DNA of 64,000 nt from Anseranas semipalmata. Lineage: Eukaryota; Chordata; Aves; Anseriformes; Anseranatidae. The notes beneath the pieces are model-generated. The model saw only the letters and a list, made by a program, of their open reading frames with translations, did not search any database and had not been told where the DNA came from. The position numbers were made by a program, and so were the translations under genes. Below are positions 19,821 to 32,510 of this stretch, in pieces; the first letter of the stretch is position 1; the number at the start of each line of letters is the position of its first letter. The stretch covers positions 65,475 through 129,474 of the forward strand of contig VXAA01003936.1 of the NCBI GenBank assembly GCA_013399115.1, in the 5' to 3' direction.

Positions 19821-22800
19821 GAAAGCTGCCCATTTCCATGGGCTACAGCAGCCTACGGAAAGCGTCTGACAGAGGCCAGAGCTGCTGCAAGATGAATTGC
19901 AGGACGGGGAGGCAGGGAGTGCAGCCTCTGCCTGTGTCTGGATAGTTATGGTGTTGAAGATGAAGTCGGTGGAGTCATTCTGCGCAGGTTCAAATGCTGC
20001 TTTTAAATACAACCAGAAATTACAGGAGGCTTGGGGAGTATCGCTGTGTTCACCCTGTGATTGCACCCCTTCTCAGGGATCTATCTGCTCTCAGCCGCTG
20101 TCGGAGGCAGGATCCTGCCTGCAAGGATTTCTGGTTCAATTCAGTACAGCCGATCTTATGTTTTATGCATTTCTGCTCCTAGCTTATTTTGCAAAGCACA
20201 CCATGGCTCTCCACCAAGGTGAGGGGAACAGCACGGTGACACATGCTGGAAATCAATTAAGAGACACCCTGCCAAATCTGTTCCTTTGTCAAATGATTCA
20301 GCAAGCAACTATGGGATGGTACAAATGGGTTTTATCAGTATTGCATGAAAAAATCAGCACTGCTAATGAAAGAATCATTAGTCCCTCTAGACCGTAGCTG
20401 GGCAGGGCTTGCTCTCTCCCTCCACCAGCAGATGACCACCTACCACATACACACCTCAAACCTGAGGCTGTGGGCAGATGTCGCCAGCTCCCAGTGACAT
20501 CCTCTCATTGCTGCATCCTCCACACCACAGAAGGGGGATCCCAAGTGGGTGCTCAAGAACATCACCCCATCCTGGGGTCCTCCCGCCACTACTGCTGCAT
20601 GACACTGGCGGTGCCCAGCACCCTTTGCCTGGCCCTAGACCCTGTGGGAACGGTGCTCTCTGAAGCTTTGTCATCAACAAGAAATTTAACAATGCAGCCA
20701 GTGGCACCAGCTCCACTCTGGGCCTGTTTTCTTTCATCAGGTCTGGAGCAAGCAGGAGCCAAGCTGTGCCTGATCTGCCACTTACAGGACTGGTGACAGT
20801 TGTGAACCCACACTGCTGGACCTTCTGCAGCTTGCGCAAGACACTCAGTAGTGCTGGGGGTGGACAGGCTCATTTTTGGAAGAAGTGGCACCCTAGGGTT
20901 GACATATTACCTTCACTCAGGCTTCTTTCAAGCAGGTATGACAGGAGCAGCCCAGCAGGGAGCCATGCAGAAGACATGAATGACAAGATGGATGCACTGC
21001 TGTGCCACACAGCACACCTATACCATTGCTTTTTGTTTTATAGTGGAGGTGTAACAAGCCTGGAAAAGTGACACATCCCAGGAAGCATCTGTATGTGGAC
21101 AGCCTTGGAAAACCACTTCAAACCAGTCTGCAATGGTCCTCAGCAAGTGTCAGGTATTCATGGCAGTGTTCTTTATCCTTGCTGCCTGGGGTTTTCTAGC
21201 CCAGATGGCAAACGTTAATTGGCTTTTTGCTGTGCTTGACTACTGTAACATGTTTTATGCTAACAAGGGCTCTAAAGTTCCTTACTGGTCCAGTTTCTTG
21301 GGCTTTCATTATATACAGCAGTAGAAAATTGTGGGAGATATGCTTAAGATACCCCTACCACAAGTGCCCAGTGTGGAAACCATGCAAAGGTACACAGCTC
21401 AGTCTTCATGTTCACCACCAGTATGGTTAAAACTGAAAGGATGGCACGCAGACCCAGGGCAGCTTATGGCACGTGTCCCATGTTCTTGCACTGGTACTTG
21501 GATCGCTAAGGCAGAAGACCCTATGGAGGTTATTGCTTTGCTGCATGTAGAGGCAGCCTTGGGGCTGGGGTAGGATAAGCTGCGAGCAGCTGCCTTGCAC
21601 GCTCTTTTTCTGCCTCAGCACATCTTATATCACTTAGGCCAACACTCTTCCAACAGGTCTCAGGATTTAGTGCTGGTTGTATTTGATCAGGCAGATCCCT
21701 GAGGAACCATTTGGATAGTGGAGGATATGAGTGCAGAATATGAAGGGAACACCTGGGTCATTAAACCCCGTCCCCTGTCGTCCCTGGCAACCATATAATA
21801 GACATTTAATCCAGAAAGGCCCAGCTACCTCCATTCCTCCTCCCCTGTGCGGCCAGAGCCTGTAACATGATATTAAAGCCATCACTGAAAGCACATTTCT
21901 TGCTGCAAAAAGGCAGCGCTCCCAGAAAATGGAAATTCTCTTGTGTCTTTGGTCATAATATATCGGCAGGAATAACACCGCTTCTAGCAATAGCATTGCA
22001 CACAGCCAGACTTGGCATCTCCCCAAACACTTTCTCGGCCATTTTAGAGATTTATAACTAATAATTGCATAGCTGGATAAATAATTAGACTCTGAGGTTT
22101 TGTCTTAGCTTTTTTTTCTGATAAATAAATCCCTTACTCACAAGCTATATTAAAACACCTGTCAGTAGTATAATGAGTCTTTCATATTGGTGACTTGCTT
22201 ATTTCCTGCCTGGGTACGTTGATTTTATTTCCATTATCTGTACTATTTTATTCATGTAATGATCAGGCTTGGCTTCTGTCAGAAATACATCTGCTATCTG
22301 TGTGTATAGGTGTATATGAATGTCCATAGGGATATACTGGAGATGCTTCACATACACAAACACACATGCATAGTTATAGAGAAGTGGGTCAGCACAAGGC
22401 AGAAACCCAGCATGAAATGAAGGAGCCATCTTACACTAAACCCAATCTCCAAGTGAATGCTGAGATGTGGTGGAGATTTGGCAGAGACAGCCGAGACGTG
22501 GCAGCCACGTTGTCCCACTGCAGGAGCACTGTGAAGGACCAGCAGCGACTCCCGACAGCAGCCTCGAACTCTGCAGAGGAACTGTTGGATAATGTCTGGA
22601 AATAACTCAGGAGGGTATTTCCAGGAGGCCCTTGTAAGAAGGGAAAATTAAGCAGGTGGAGAAAAGTATTGCAAGCTCTCCCAGGGCCTAGGGTTATCAG
22701 GTATGCCTTAAGCATCCTTAATACATCCATTTTTGGTGTGCCCAAAAGCAGCTGCACAACTACTTAAAGTCAAGGACAAGCAAATACACATTGGGTTAGA

Positions 22801-23054
22801 TTTATGAAACGACAGGGACTCTCAGCACTGAGAAGAGATGAGCACATAACCTTGCATCAGCTGGGGGCAGATTTATTGGAGGGAGGATGTGGGGGGCTAA
22901 GGGGAGCTGCATTATTAGCATCTCCTTGGGGGATGTGCTGGGGGCGAGCAAGCAAGGCAAAAGCTGTCTAGCAGTAGATTGCCTCTTACCAAAAAATGAA
23001 ACGTAAACTCTCAAGACCTAGAATATGCTGGGGCCGAAGCCTGGGTTTTCTCTG
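19821..23054. other. Intergenic, no supported gene
   Basis: Nothing is recognised. A 63-codon plus frame at 21,133-21,324 starts at an ATG and has a hydrophobic segment, but it has no known relatives that I can name. Confidence 0.45.
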
Positions 23055-24619
23055 CACTTGATTTGATAAACGAAAAGGGAGAACTGGCTTCCTCAGACAT
23101 GGAAAAAGCTGAGGTACTCAATAAGCGCTTTGCTGGTGGTCAAGTCTTCACTGGTGGTCAAGTCTCCTATGTCTGTCGGGACCCTGGAACTCGAGGAGAG
23201 GGTGAGAGGTGTGGACTCCGTCCCACTGTGATGGTGGAACAAGTCCGGGACCGCCTAATGAAGCTGGACGTGTATAAGTCCGTGGGGCCAGACGGTATAC
23301 ATCCCAGGGTGCTGAGAGAGATGGCTGATGTGGTTGCCGAACCGCTCTCCATCATATTTGAAAAATCATGGCTGTCAGGTGAAGTCCCCGGTGACTGGAA
23401 AAAAGAAAACATTACTCCCATTTTTAAGAAAGGGAGAAAGGAAGACCCGGGAAATTACAGGCCGGTTAGCCTCACCTCTGTGCCTGGGAAGATCATGGAG
23501 CAGATCCTCCTGGAAGACATGCTAAGGCATGTACGGGATAAAGAGGTGATCCGGGACAGCCAGCACGGCTTCACCAGAGGCAGATCTTGCCTAACCAATC
23601 TGGTGGCCTTCTATGATGGAGTGACGGCATCGGTGGACAAAGGNNNNNNNNNNNNNNNNNNNNNNNNNNNNNNNNNNNNNNNNNNNNNNNNNNNNNNNNN
23701 NNNNNNNNNNNNNNNNNNNNNNNNNNNNNNNNNNNNNNNNNNNNNNNNNNNNNNNNNNNNNNNNNNNNNNNNNNNNNNNNNNNNNNNNNNNNNNNNNNNN
23801 NNNNNNNNNNNNNNNNNNNNNNNNNNNNNNNNNNNNNNNNNNNNNNNNNNNNNNNNNNNNNNNNNNNNNNNNNNNNNNNNNNNNNNNNNNNNNNNNNNNN
23901 NNNNNNNNNNNNNNNNNNNNNNNNNNNNNNNNNNNNNNNNNNNNNNNNNNNNNNNNNNNNNNNNNNNNNNNNNNNNNNNNNNNNNNNNNNNNNNNNNNNN
24001 NNNNNNNNNNNNNNNNNNNNNNNNNNNNNNNNNNNNNNNNNNNNNNNNNNNNNNNNNNNNNNNNNNNNNNNNNNNNNNNNNNNNNNNNNNNNNNNNNNNN
24101 NNNNNNNNNNNNNNNNNNNNNNNNNNNNNNNNNNNNNNNNNNNNNNNNNNNNNNNNNNNNNNNNNNNNNNNNNNCACCAAGATGATCAGAGGGCTGGAAC
24201 ACCTCTCCTATGAAGAAAGGTTGAGGGAACTGGGCTTGTTTAGCTTGGAGAAGAGAAGGCTCCGGGGAGACCTCATTGCGGCCTTCCAGTACCTGAAGGG
24301 AGCGTATAAACAGGAGGGGGAACGCGTGTTCACACACGTCGATAGTGATAGGACAAGGGGGAATGGTTTCAAACTAAGACAGGGGAGATTTAGGTTGGAT
24401 ATTAGGAGGAAGTTTTTCACTCAGAGGGTGGTGAGGCACTGGAACAGGTTGCCCAGAGAGGTTGTGGATGCCCCATCCCTGGAGGCATTCAAGGCCAGGC
24501 TGGATGTGGCGCTGGGCAGCCTGCTCTAGTAGTTGGCAACCCTGCCCAGAGCAGGGGGGTTGAAACTAGATGATCTTTAAGGTCCTTTTCAACCCATGCC
24601 GTTCTATGATTCTATGATT
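23055..24619 (+). mobile_element. CR1 LINE, sense, with ORF2 reverse transcriptase, split by an assembly gap
   Basis: The left part (to 23,643) encodes the start of the CR1 ORF2 reverse transcriptase. The linker [12 protein letters not shown] leads into [18 protein letters not shown], then [20 protein letters not shown], then [14 protein letters not shown] and ending VDKG. The right part (from 24,175) encodes the C-terminal domain from [20 protein letters not shown] to LDVALGSLL and a stop, then the 3' UTR and the terminal octamers TTCTATGA at 24,600-24,619. The frame is open on both sides, so the copy is young. It is 5' truncated: the endonuclease is missing. The YADD/FADD catalytic part would lie in the gap. 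An 18-base period duplication near 23,130-23,168 adds residues at the [13 protein letters not shown] segment. Confidence 0.93.
23644..24174. other. Assembly gap (531 N) inside the CR1 copy
   Basis: A run of 531 N. Comparison with the copy at 43.3 kb suggests that about 240-245 codons (around 730 bp) should separate the two flanks, so either the gap size is an estimate or the copy has an internal deletion. Confidence 0.99.
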
Positions 24620-26139
24620 CCCTTTGCGTTTCAGGCCATCTGGGTGCTGTTGTGAACCAAAGCCAATGGAGCTGCACAAAGGGGGGCAGGAAGACCTGCG
24701 ACCATTGCTCACGTCTCCATCTCACTGCAAAGCCTGGGTATAGCCAACATGGACCACCTGAGCTCATCAGTGAAAGCTGGGCACATTTTTGTGCCAATCA
24801 ACTTGATTTCATGGCTGTGTGGGGATACAACAATAAGTAAAGGCACTGGCTTCGGGCCCAGCATCTCACGTCTCAGCTCTGACCCCAGGCAAGGGCGAGA
24901 GTTTATGTGCAAGAAGAATTTCTTAGTGACAGCAATTACCTTTTGTCTGCCTGAGAACTTTTGGCACAACATCAGCAAATGGCAGCAACAGTGAGGTGGA
25001 TAAACATTTCTTTTTCCGTTTTTATTTTAAGGATGGACTAATTTTGCATCATGCAGCTATAAAAAAACCAAACTCTGATGGGTTGAGTCAAGCAAAAACA
25101 ATCTATAGGAACTTGTTAATTCCTGATAACCACATTCTTCTTTTCCCCATCTGGTCCATGCCTTGCAACGGGGGTCATGGAAATGCTTGTTAGACAAACC
25201 CACAAGAGGCAATTCTGCAGGAACGCCATCAAAAGTGGAAGGGCTGAGCAGAGCCCCGAGGACTTTTCAGAACTCTCCTTTAACGTTGTGTTTTTGCTGG
25301 AGGTGTCTTTGCCTTTGGCTTTTGCCAAAGGGCAGCGGTGAGCTGTCTGCTCCCTGACAGCCACGGCAAGGTGATGGTAGGTGGCCGGCTGCTGGATGGG
25401 GGCCAGGAGAGTTTCAGGAAAGACATTAGTCACACCACTTCCCAGAAAAGTCTTCAGTAACCACCAAGTGTTCCCACAGCCCTGAGGGGTTTTGTTTTCA
25501 TTACCTTGGTAAGTTAGGATTTATTTTTGATATTACCTTGTGAAAAGCCCCGGAGAACGGCTGCCCATAGCAGCCGAACCTGTCACTACCTCACAAACCA
25601 GCGAGGTGGCCCCAGCTCTCTGCAGCAGGCTGCTCTGCCGCTGCAAGACCTTCCCAAAGCTGAGCCACAGCACAGCGTCGCTCAGAGAGTACCCAGACAC
25701 TGCGGCCATGTCCCTTGCAATCATCTTTCCTCTTACAATGGCAGCTTCGTGCTATACTGATAAAAAAGTCCAAGTACTCTTTAAGCCATTAGTTGACCTT
25801 GTGGGTCATTTCCCTCTGTATGTAGAATGAAAGGGATCATACTGACTTATGTTTATCATAATTTTTCACATAATTAGGACTTTGTGACCAGGGTCCGTGC
25901 TGTCCCCCAGAGGCCTGAGCAGCCAGATGTAGTCGGAGCAGCGCGGTGAGAGCAGCCAAGTTCTTCTCTAATGAGGTGAACCGTGGGACTGAGAGGCTGG
26001 AGCACACTTTGTACAGGGATACTATGTCAAGAATTAGGGAATTACACTGCATAACCTCCATGGAAAACATTCCCACTGATGTTAAGCCATGTTCTCTCCT
26101 GAATGGCATGGAGTTGGAGAAAAGGCAGGGAGGGAAAAC
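24620..26139. other. Intergenic, no supported gene
   Basis: No repeat family or coding exon is recognised. Short open frames overlap on both strands at 25,116-25,433 and 25,527-25,830. Confidence 0.45.
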
Positions 26140-26675
26140 TGAAATGATGAAACATTTTAAGGTAAGGAGAGGCTAAAAAGGCTTTGGAGAGAAGGAAGGG
26201 GGGGGGTTATGCCTGACATTTGCAAAATCATGAAGGCAGTGGATGAGGTGAATGCAGAGCTGTTATTTGTCATATCCCACATACTAGAACTTGGAGGGGG
26301 CATGAGGAAACTAGTAGTAGACTGGGTTAAGATAGATAAAAGGGCTTCTTCGCATAGCAGAGTAGTGAACCTTTGCAATTTGTTTGAATGAGAATGTTGT
26401 AAGAGAAAGGGGATAGGACAAAAGGGGATTAGTCACTTACGGACAACAGGTCCATAACAGATGCTGAATGAAATACACAGGATGCACCATCTACCAGCCC
26501 AAATACATCAGTTGTAGGTGCTGGGGGAGTACAGGGGGAAAGGACTGCAGAAAATTTCCAGTCTTGTGTGCTCCCTAAGAAGCATTTCCTACTGCCATGG
26601 TTGGGGACAGGGTCCTTGGCTAGAAGAAACATTGATCTGAACATCCAGGACATTTCTTGTGTTCTCAGAGAGAAA
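26140..26675 (+). mobile_element. Ancient CR1-type LINE 3' end, sense
   Basis: A degraded but colinear match to the old amniote CR1 3' end that I know from turtles and crocodilians. It shows, in order, AAAATCATGAAGGCAGTGGA, a CATATCCCACATACTAGAAC segment, the AACCTTTGCAATTTG segment of the ORF2 end, GGTCCATAACAGATGCTGAA, and finally a GGACAGGGTCCTTGGCTAGA to TTCTTGTGTTC tail. It has many stops and indels. The 5' end is approximate. Confidence 0.75.
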
Positions 26676-29600
26676 CATGTTGGGGAAAAAAAAAATTCTC
26701 AGTGATATTTAAAAATGACTGACGTAGAAAATGTATTCCATATGCTTCTGTGCAGGAACTGATTCTGGTTCAAACAAAGGGAGAAAAAGGGCTAAGGCAC
26801 AACGGCTTAGGAAGGGGGCAATGAAATGAAAACCTGCTGGGATAGTGTTTAAAGACTGTCTAGAGGGACTCCAACCTGAGGTGATCCTGTTTGTTCCCTC
26901 TGAGCTGTCCCCAGAGCCTTAACTGGGCTTTTTCTTGGAAAGAGCTACCTGGACCACATGTAAAACTGGATGAAGGCATGAACCAGAAATTAAGCAATGG
27001 GTCAGTCAAGGATGATCAGGGTCCAGTATCCCCTCTTTTACATATCACTGTCATCATATCCATTGTGTATGTCTCTAGCTTATATTCACTGACAATTTTG
27101 CAATAAGCCTTGTAGGTGCTCATATATTTGGCTTATTATAAGAACACATCCTCAACCTATAATTCTTGCACAAAAAGTAAAATAAGAATTAGGTATGAAA
27201 AGCTGTGATTTACAAGAATGAGTAAGCCAGTGTTTAACCTAGCCAGCTAATTTTCCTTTAAATCTCTGCTGAAAGCCACAGGCAGGCTTCCAGCATATGA
27301 GTCTTTCTTCTGTATTTCCTACAATTTGAACAAGAGTTCATTTGGAGTTATAGATTGCTGGGGGAAATTGGCTCTTCTCCATCTGGTTTCCACCTATTCT
27401 GCAAAGATCCCACAAAAATTGAAAAGCATTTCCTGCGATTTCAAAATGTGCTGCAGCCACTGGAAATCAGTGGGAAACACTAGTGCACTAACCAACCAAC
27501 ACGACTGTGCTGCAGAAGAAACTTGACCTTTGGCTGCAGTGGGTCTGGAGTACTGTGAGGAGCAATGACTCTCAGGTCACATATGAGTAAGAATTCTTCA
27601 GCCCGAGTCAATGGGAGCCATGAGGAGAAGTTTGGGGAATTCATTTTCCATTCAACCCACATGGAAAGAAATCTGGAAAGCGCAACACCCCAATCTCTAG
27701 ACCAATCCAAACTTTGGCAACTCTACAGGAGATGTGGTTTTTAACTAGAAATTTCAGTGCTTCATCCCATGTGCATTTCCCATGAAAGGGCCCAGAAACA
27801 TCCCAAAGTACGTCTTATGCCTTTTCAGTATGCTCAGTAGCTATTTCTGAACCTTGTAAGAAATTTTGTTGGGGGTTGCATGGTGAGCAGGTTGCATGTA
27901 GCTGATCTCCAAAAGTGGAGCCTGGCAGAGCACAGGGTGAAGGAATGTGAGCACGGAGAGAGCCCAGTGGACACAACAGTGCATTGCTGTACAGCTGGGA
28001 TGTTTAATGATGGGGATGTTTTATGTTTAGCACCTAATACCTAGATCCTTTGGGACACGGGAGATGGAAGGTTCAATTTAACTTACTGTGAAAGCCCTTC
28101 ACTCTGGAAATGTTTGGTGCATGTAGATTTGCCCAAATGATCTGTGGAGAAAACTGAAGGGAGAGCATTTATCATCTCTCAGGGCTGCTCATTCTGTAGG
28201 ATTTAGTTAGTTTGTAGCTGTGACTATCAGCCAGAGAATAGCGCAGAGCTATGAGTAGTGAATGTGAATTTTGAGCTGATCTGGGCTTGGAGGGCAGAGA
28301 GGTAAAAATCTGGTTAGTTACGGCCTTTGGACAGACCTATGGAACAGCTATTTTATAGGCTGGTCCACAACTTTTACAAGTTTGGGCTACACTGACAGCC
28401 CCACTGACATGGGCAGGAATTTCTCACAGCCGCAGGGCAGCTTTCAGCATCTCCCACAGGTGCCCTCCTCTCTCAGCTGTGCTGAGTTTGTGGGAGTACA
28501 TACAGATGGTTCCAGGAAATGTATACAGCTTTAAAATAGTCTTTTATTATTATTATTATTATTTTTAAAGTAAGGGGAGTGGTTATTTCCAGACCATGTC
28601 TGTTTGCTTGTTTGGCCTATGGTGCCATCCCAGGAACAGTATTTAGTTAGGGCACAGCTGTGGGATGGCCACGAGCAATTAGCAGCACAAACTGCTGGAG
28701 CTGGCACTGCTGCAAAGGGAAATATCTGTAGACCCACAGCCTGAGTTTTTGTACCCCAAAGGTGGGCTGGCGTTCCCCAGGCGAGCAGCTGGTGAGGTTC
28801 TTGGAGGCCTGGGAAAGTCCCCAAAGGTGCCAAAGTTCTGCAGAGCCCAGGTCAGGTCCTCACACCACATGCAACCATCACTGCGGAGGGAAAACACATA
28901 TTTAAAAATGGGGAAACATGGATTCAGAGATGGGTGCAGAAATGTGTTGTTAAGTTAAAGCATCACATTTAAAGACTCAATGTCTACAAAGTGAAGTCTG
29001 TAGGTGCAAACAACCACAGACCTGTTCTGTTGTAGGTTTTTTAAGGTCTATATACTATGCCACATATAATTTGCATGTTTTCTGTCAGTATTTCCTTTAC
29101 TGCATAGTAATGCAGTCTCTGAAGTGTATTGGCACTTATTATCTAATAGTTATTCAAAGTTTTACAAACATTAACCCTGAAGTTTAATTTTATATCACAC
29201 TTTCTGAAAATACAAAACTTTAGCCAGCACTTCAGCAAAGGTCTTAAGCTGATATGCAGGACAGCAAGGATGTAATATAACAACTTGGACTAATCACTTT
29301 GTGTCCCCCTCCCCATTTCCAAAACATGATCACATCAGGCTTGTCATTGCAGTCAAAACATCCTTTTTTTCTTTGGTAGATCTGCATCTTAGATGGCATT
29401 GCCTCTTCAAGGACTCTTCGTGTTCCCCATGTGATTTCAACCAACAGATGGCAGCAACCCTATTGCTAATGACATGACAGCTGTGATTTTTGTTCTCATC
29501 AAGGCACGTGGTTGCCCAGCTACATGGATGCTTCAGAACTGCGTGGATGCTTCAGACCTCACCAAAGGGCCTGTGGTCAGAAGGGCACCAGGAATGTCCC

Positions 29601-31261
29601 TGTAACAGGGCAAGAGGCTGTGAAACACAAAGCGTCTCCATCTGAACTAGCCCAGCTACACTCTTCATTGTGTTCTTGGGGACAGGATGGCTTAAATGAG
29701 ACTGCAAAAAAATAAAAATAAATAAATAAAATCAGAAAGCGCGGCTGAGTCCTACCAGGGACAAAAAACACCAAAGCCCTGCTGGCTGCGAGGCAGCTAA
29801 CAATCAGCATTGCCAGGACCCTCATCACCGTTTTTTTGTATGTGAACTCTGTGTGTTTTATGTAACTCGTTTATTTACGTACTGCATCCGTTCTGTTTGC
29901 CAAACAGCGCTCGGCACCAAGCGCACGTAGGTGGTCCTCGTGGTGAAACACCACAGGCACTGCTCACTTCTCCTGGCTCTTTGCCACCTGTCCTCTAAAG
30001 GCATGTGGCCGTTCACAGACAGCCACAGGCTTTTCCCTCCTCAAAACCACTTAAACTCAATCTCCTCACTTAAAAGTTTTCTTCCTCAGCCAGCACTGAC
30101 ATTTCACACCCACTCTGTATTTTAAATGTACGCTGAAGCTGACCATGAACATCAATGGTATAAAATTCATTTTTCTGCAGACATCCAACAGACACCCCAT
30201 GCATCTCATATATATTTTGCTATATAGGCATCGTACAGCCCAAGGGCTGGACAGCGCCTGCCAAAAATCTCTTTGGCCTACCACACCACATTGGAGAAGG
30301 AAATTATGCAATTTCCCTGACCCCGGCCAAGCATGGAGTGGATGGGGAGAGCCAAAGTCTTTGCGGCGCTTGGCCAGTAACCATTGTATGCAGGTTTTTG
30401 GGTGCTGCACGGCTTGTGGTGCAAGGGGAAGGAAGGGAAAAATGTAGCTGTGAGCTCCTCGGCAGCTCCCCTGCGACTAGTGCCGGGGAGAGGCGGTGAG
30501 CGGTGGCCTTGTGGCTTGGTGTCACCTCCTGCCGTGTAGCCACAGCAGGCTGGCCATGACCACGCGCTGCTGGGCACGAGCTGCCCCACACATGGGCCGC
30601 AGTCTGGGCTCTGTGTAAGGACAGGGGCTGTGGGGATGTGGGAGAAGACAGGAGACCTCGGAGAGAGGGAGCAGGAAAAGAGGCCAGGTTAGGCCGCAGT
30701 TACCTCACCACTCATCGGTGTGCTCCAAATTTGAACCAAGGCCTCGAGCAAACGAGCAGCTATTCCAGTAAGCAGAGGAAGCAAAAGCCTTGAGAGAGGC
30801 TGCGCTCTGCATCTGTCACCCCTACAGAATAGGTTTCCTTAATGTGAAGGGTGCTGCGAGAATAAACCCATGCAGAATAAGGCCGGTGGCCTGCGAGTGG
30901 GCACACAACTGAGCTGTGCTGAATCCAGCTCTTGCTGGAGTACCGAAAGATGCATCTTCTACAGCTGATGCATTTCTTTGTCAAATCTCAACTGCCTCTA
31001 CTTTCTGCTGTAAGATACCTCGAGGAAAGGTTCAAATAAATCTTTTCTGGTGGGGAAGGTGTGTGCTCTCCATTCTCAAGCATTGACCAACCCAATTTTA
31101 CTCAAATTTTGCAAACACCTTCCTTTCTGGTGAACTTCGGTGTTAAAGATGAAAGATGTGGAAAATTGCATTAGATGACTGAAAACAAAGCAGAATGAAA
31201 GTAACTTCTTAATTAAGCAGCCTGGCTTAAATAGTTGCTACTCTACTGAAATAATAATAAT
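26676..31261. other. Intergenic, no supported gene
   Basis: AT-rich unique-looking DNA with an (ATT)n tract at 28,543-28,566 and a short A/AAAT-rich run at about 29,704-29,730. No coding exon is recognised. Confidence 0.5.
28543..28566. repeat. (ATT)n microsatellite
   Basis: Eight imperfect TTA/ATT trinucleotides ending in T5. Confidence 0.95.
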
Positions 31262-32510
31262 TTCTTCAGACAACTGGAAGAAGCCTCACATTCACAGGCC
31301 CTGGTCCTCAAGCAGGCTTCAACAACACCAATGTCTGCTGGATGGTCAACACAACAGGGCTCCAGCAATACAGGAGGTTTCTGGAGTACACTGATGACGA
31401 TCTCTGGACATGGGTGATTGAGGAGATGATGAGGGGAGACTCACTGCTGGACCTCAGAATCACAAACAAGGAAGACATGGTCAGGTGTGTGAAGGTCAGA
31501 GGCAGCCATGGTTGTGGTGACAGTGAGATGGTGGATCCTGAGAGGAGGGAGCAGGGCAAAGAGCAGGACCACAGCCCTAGACTTCAGAAGAGCAGACTTC
31601 AACCCCTTCACATTGCAGCTTGGAGGAATCCCTTAGGATACAGCCCCAGAAAGAAGAGGGCTGCTTGATTTTCAAGGTTCACCTCCTGCAAGCTCAAGAA
31701 TAGTGCATTCCCAAGTGCAGGATGTCAAGTAAAGGCAGCAGGAGGCCTGCATGGATGAACAAAGAACTCCTGACAAAACTCAAGCATAAAAAAGAAACAC
31801 ACAAGAGGTGGAAGCAGAGGCAACTCACCTTAGAGGAATATAGAGATACTGTTGGAGTGTGCAGGGATGGGGTTAGGAAAGCCAAAGACCACCTGGAGCT
31901 GAACCTAATGAGGGACATGAACAGAAACAAGAAGAGCTTCTATGCCTATAACAGATACAAAAATCAAACAGTGGGCCTGCTGCTGAAATGGGGAGGGGAT
32001 CTGGTGAAAAATGAAATGGAGAAGCCTGAGGTACTCAGTAGCTTCTTTGTTCTGGTCTTTCCAATAAGACCAGGAATCCCAGGTTCCTGAGACTCACGGG
32101 AAAGTCTGAAGCAAGGAAAACTTACTCTCACTGGAGGATGACCAGTTTAGTGAACATTTAAACAAACTGGACATCCAGAACTCCATGGGACCTGATGAGA
32201 ACCACCCACAAGTGCTAAGGAAGACAGACTCTTCTCTATGGTGCCCAATGGAAGGCAAGGGGCACAAATTGAAATAATTCCATTTAAACATAAGATTTTT
32301 TTTTTTTTTTTAAAAAAAAGGGTGATAAAATACTCGAACGGGTTGCCTAGAGAGGTTGTGGAGTCTTCATCCTTGGAGATATTCAAAATCCAACTGGACA
32401 TGGTCCTGGGCATGCGCATAGTCCTGCACTGGTTGACCCCACTTTAGCAAACGGGTTGGACTAGATGATTTCCAGAAGTTCCCTCCAACTAATATTCTTT
32501 GAATAACCTT
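31262..32510 (+). mobile_element. Older CR1 LINE, sense, endonuclease to 3' end with a large internal deletion
   Basis: Four colinear blocks of one CR1 are seen. Block 1 (31,262-31,660) is the C-terminal part of the endonuclease (QYRRFLEYTDDDLWTWVIEE, SLLDLRITNKEDMVRCVKV, GCGDSEMV). Block 2 (31,690-32,090) is the linker (LEEYRDTVGVCRDGVRKAK, MEKPEVLSSFF). Block 3 (32,095-32,235) is the first reverse transcriptase motif (QNSMGPDENHPQVLRK). Block 4 (32,310-32,510) is the ORF2 end and 3' UTR ([19 protein letters not shown]). Most of the reverse transcriptase between blocks 3 and 4 is gone. A T-run followed by an A-run sits at the junction (about 32,297-32,319). Frameshifts and stops are frequent, so it cannot be active. 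Confidence 0.85.

Noticed and set aside
21133..21324. 63-codon frame with ATG and a hydrophobic segment
   Set aside because: No neighbouring exon, no conserved motif and no retroviral context. It is probably chance.
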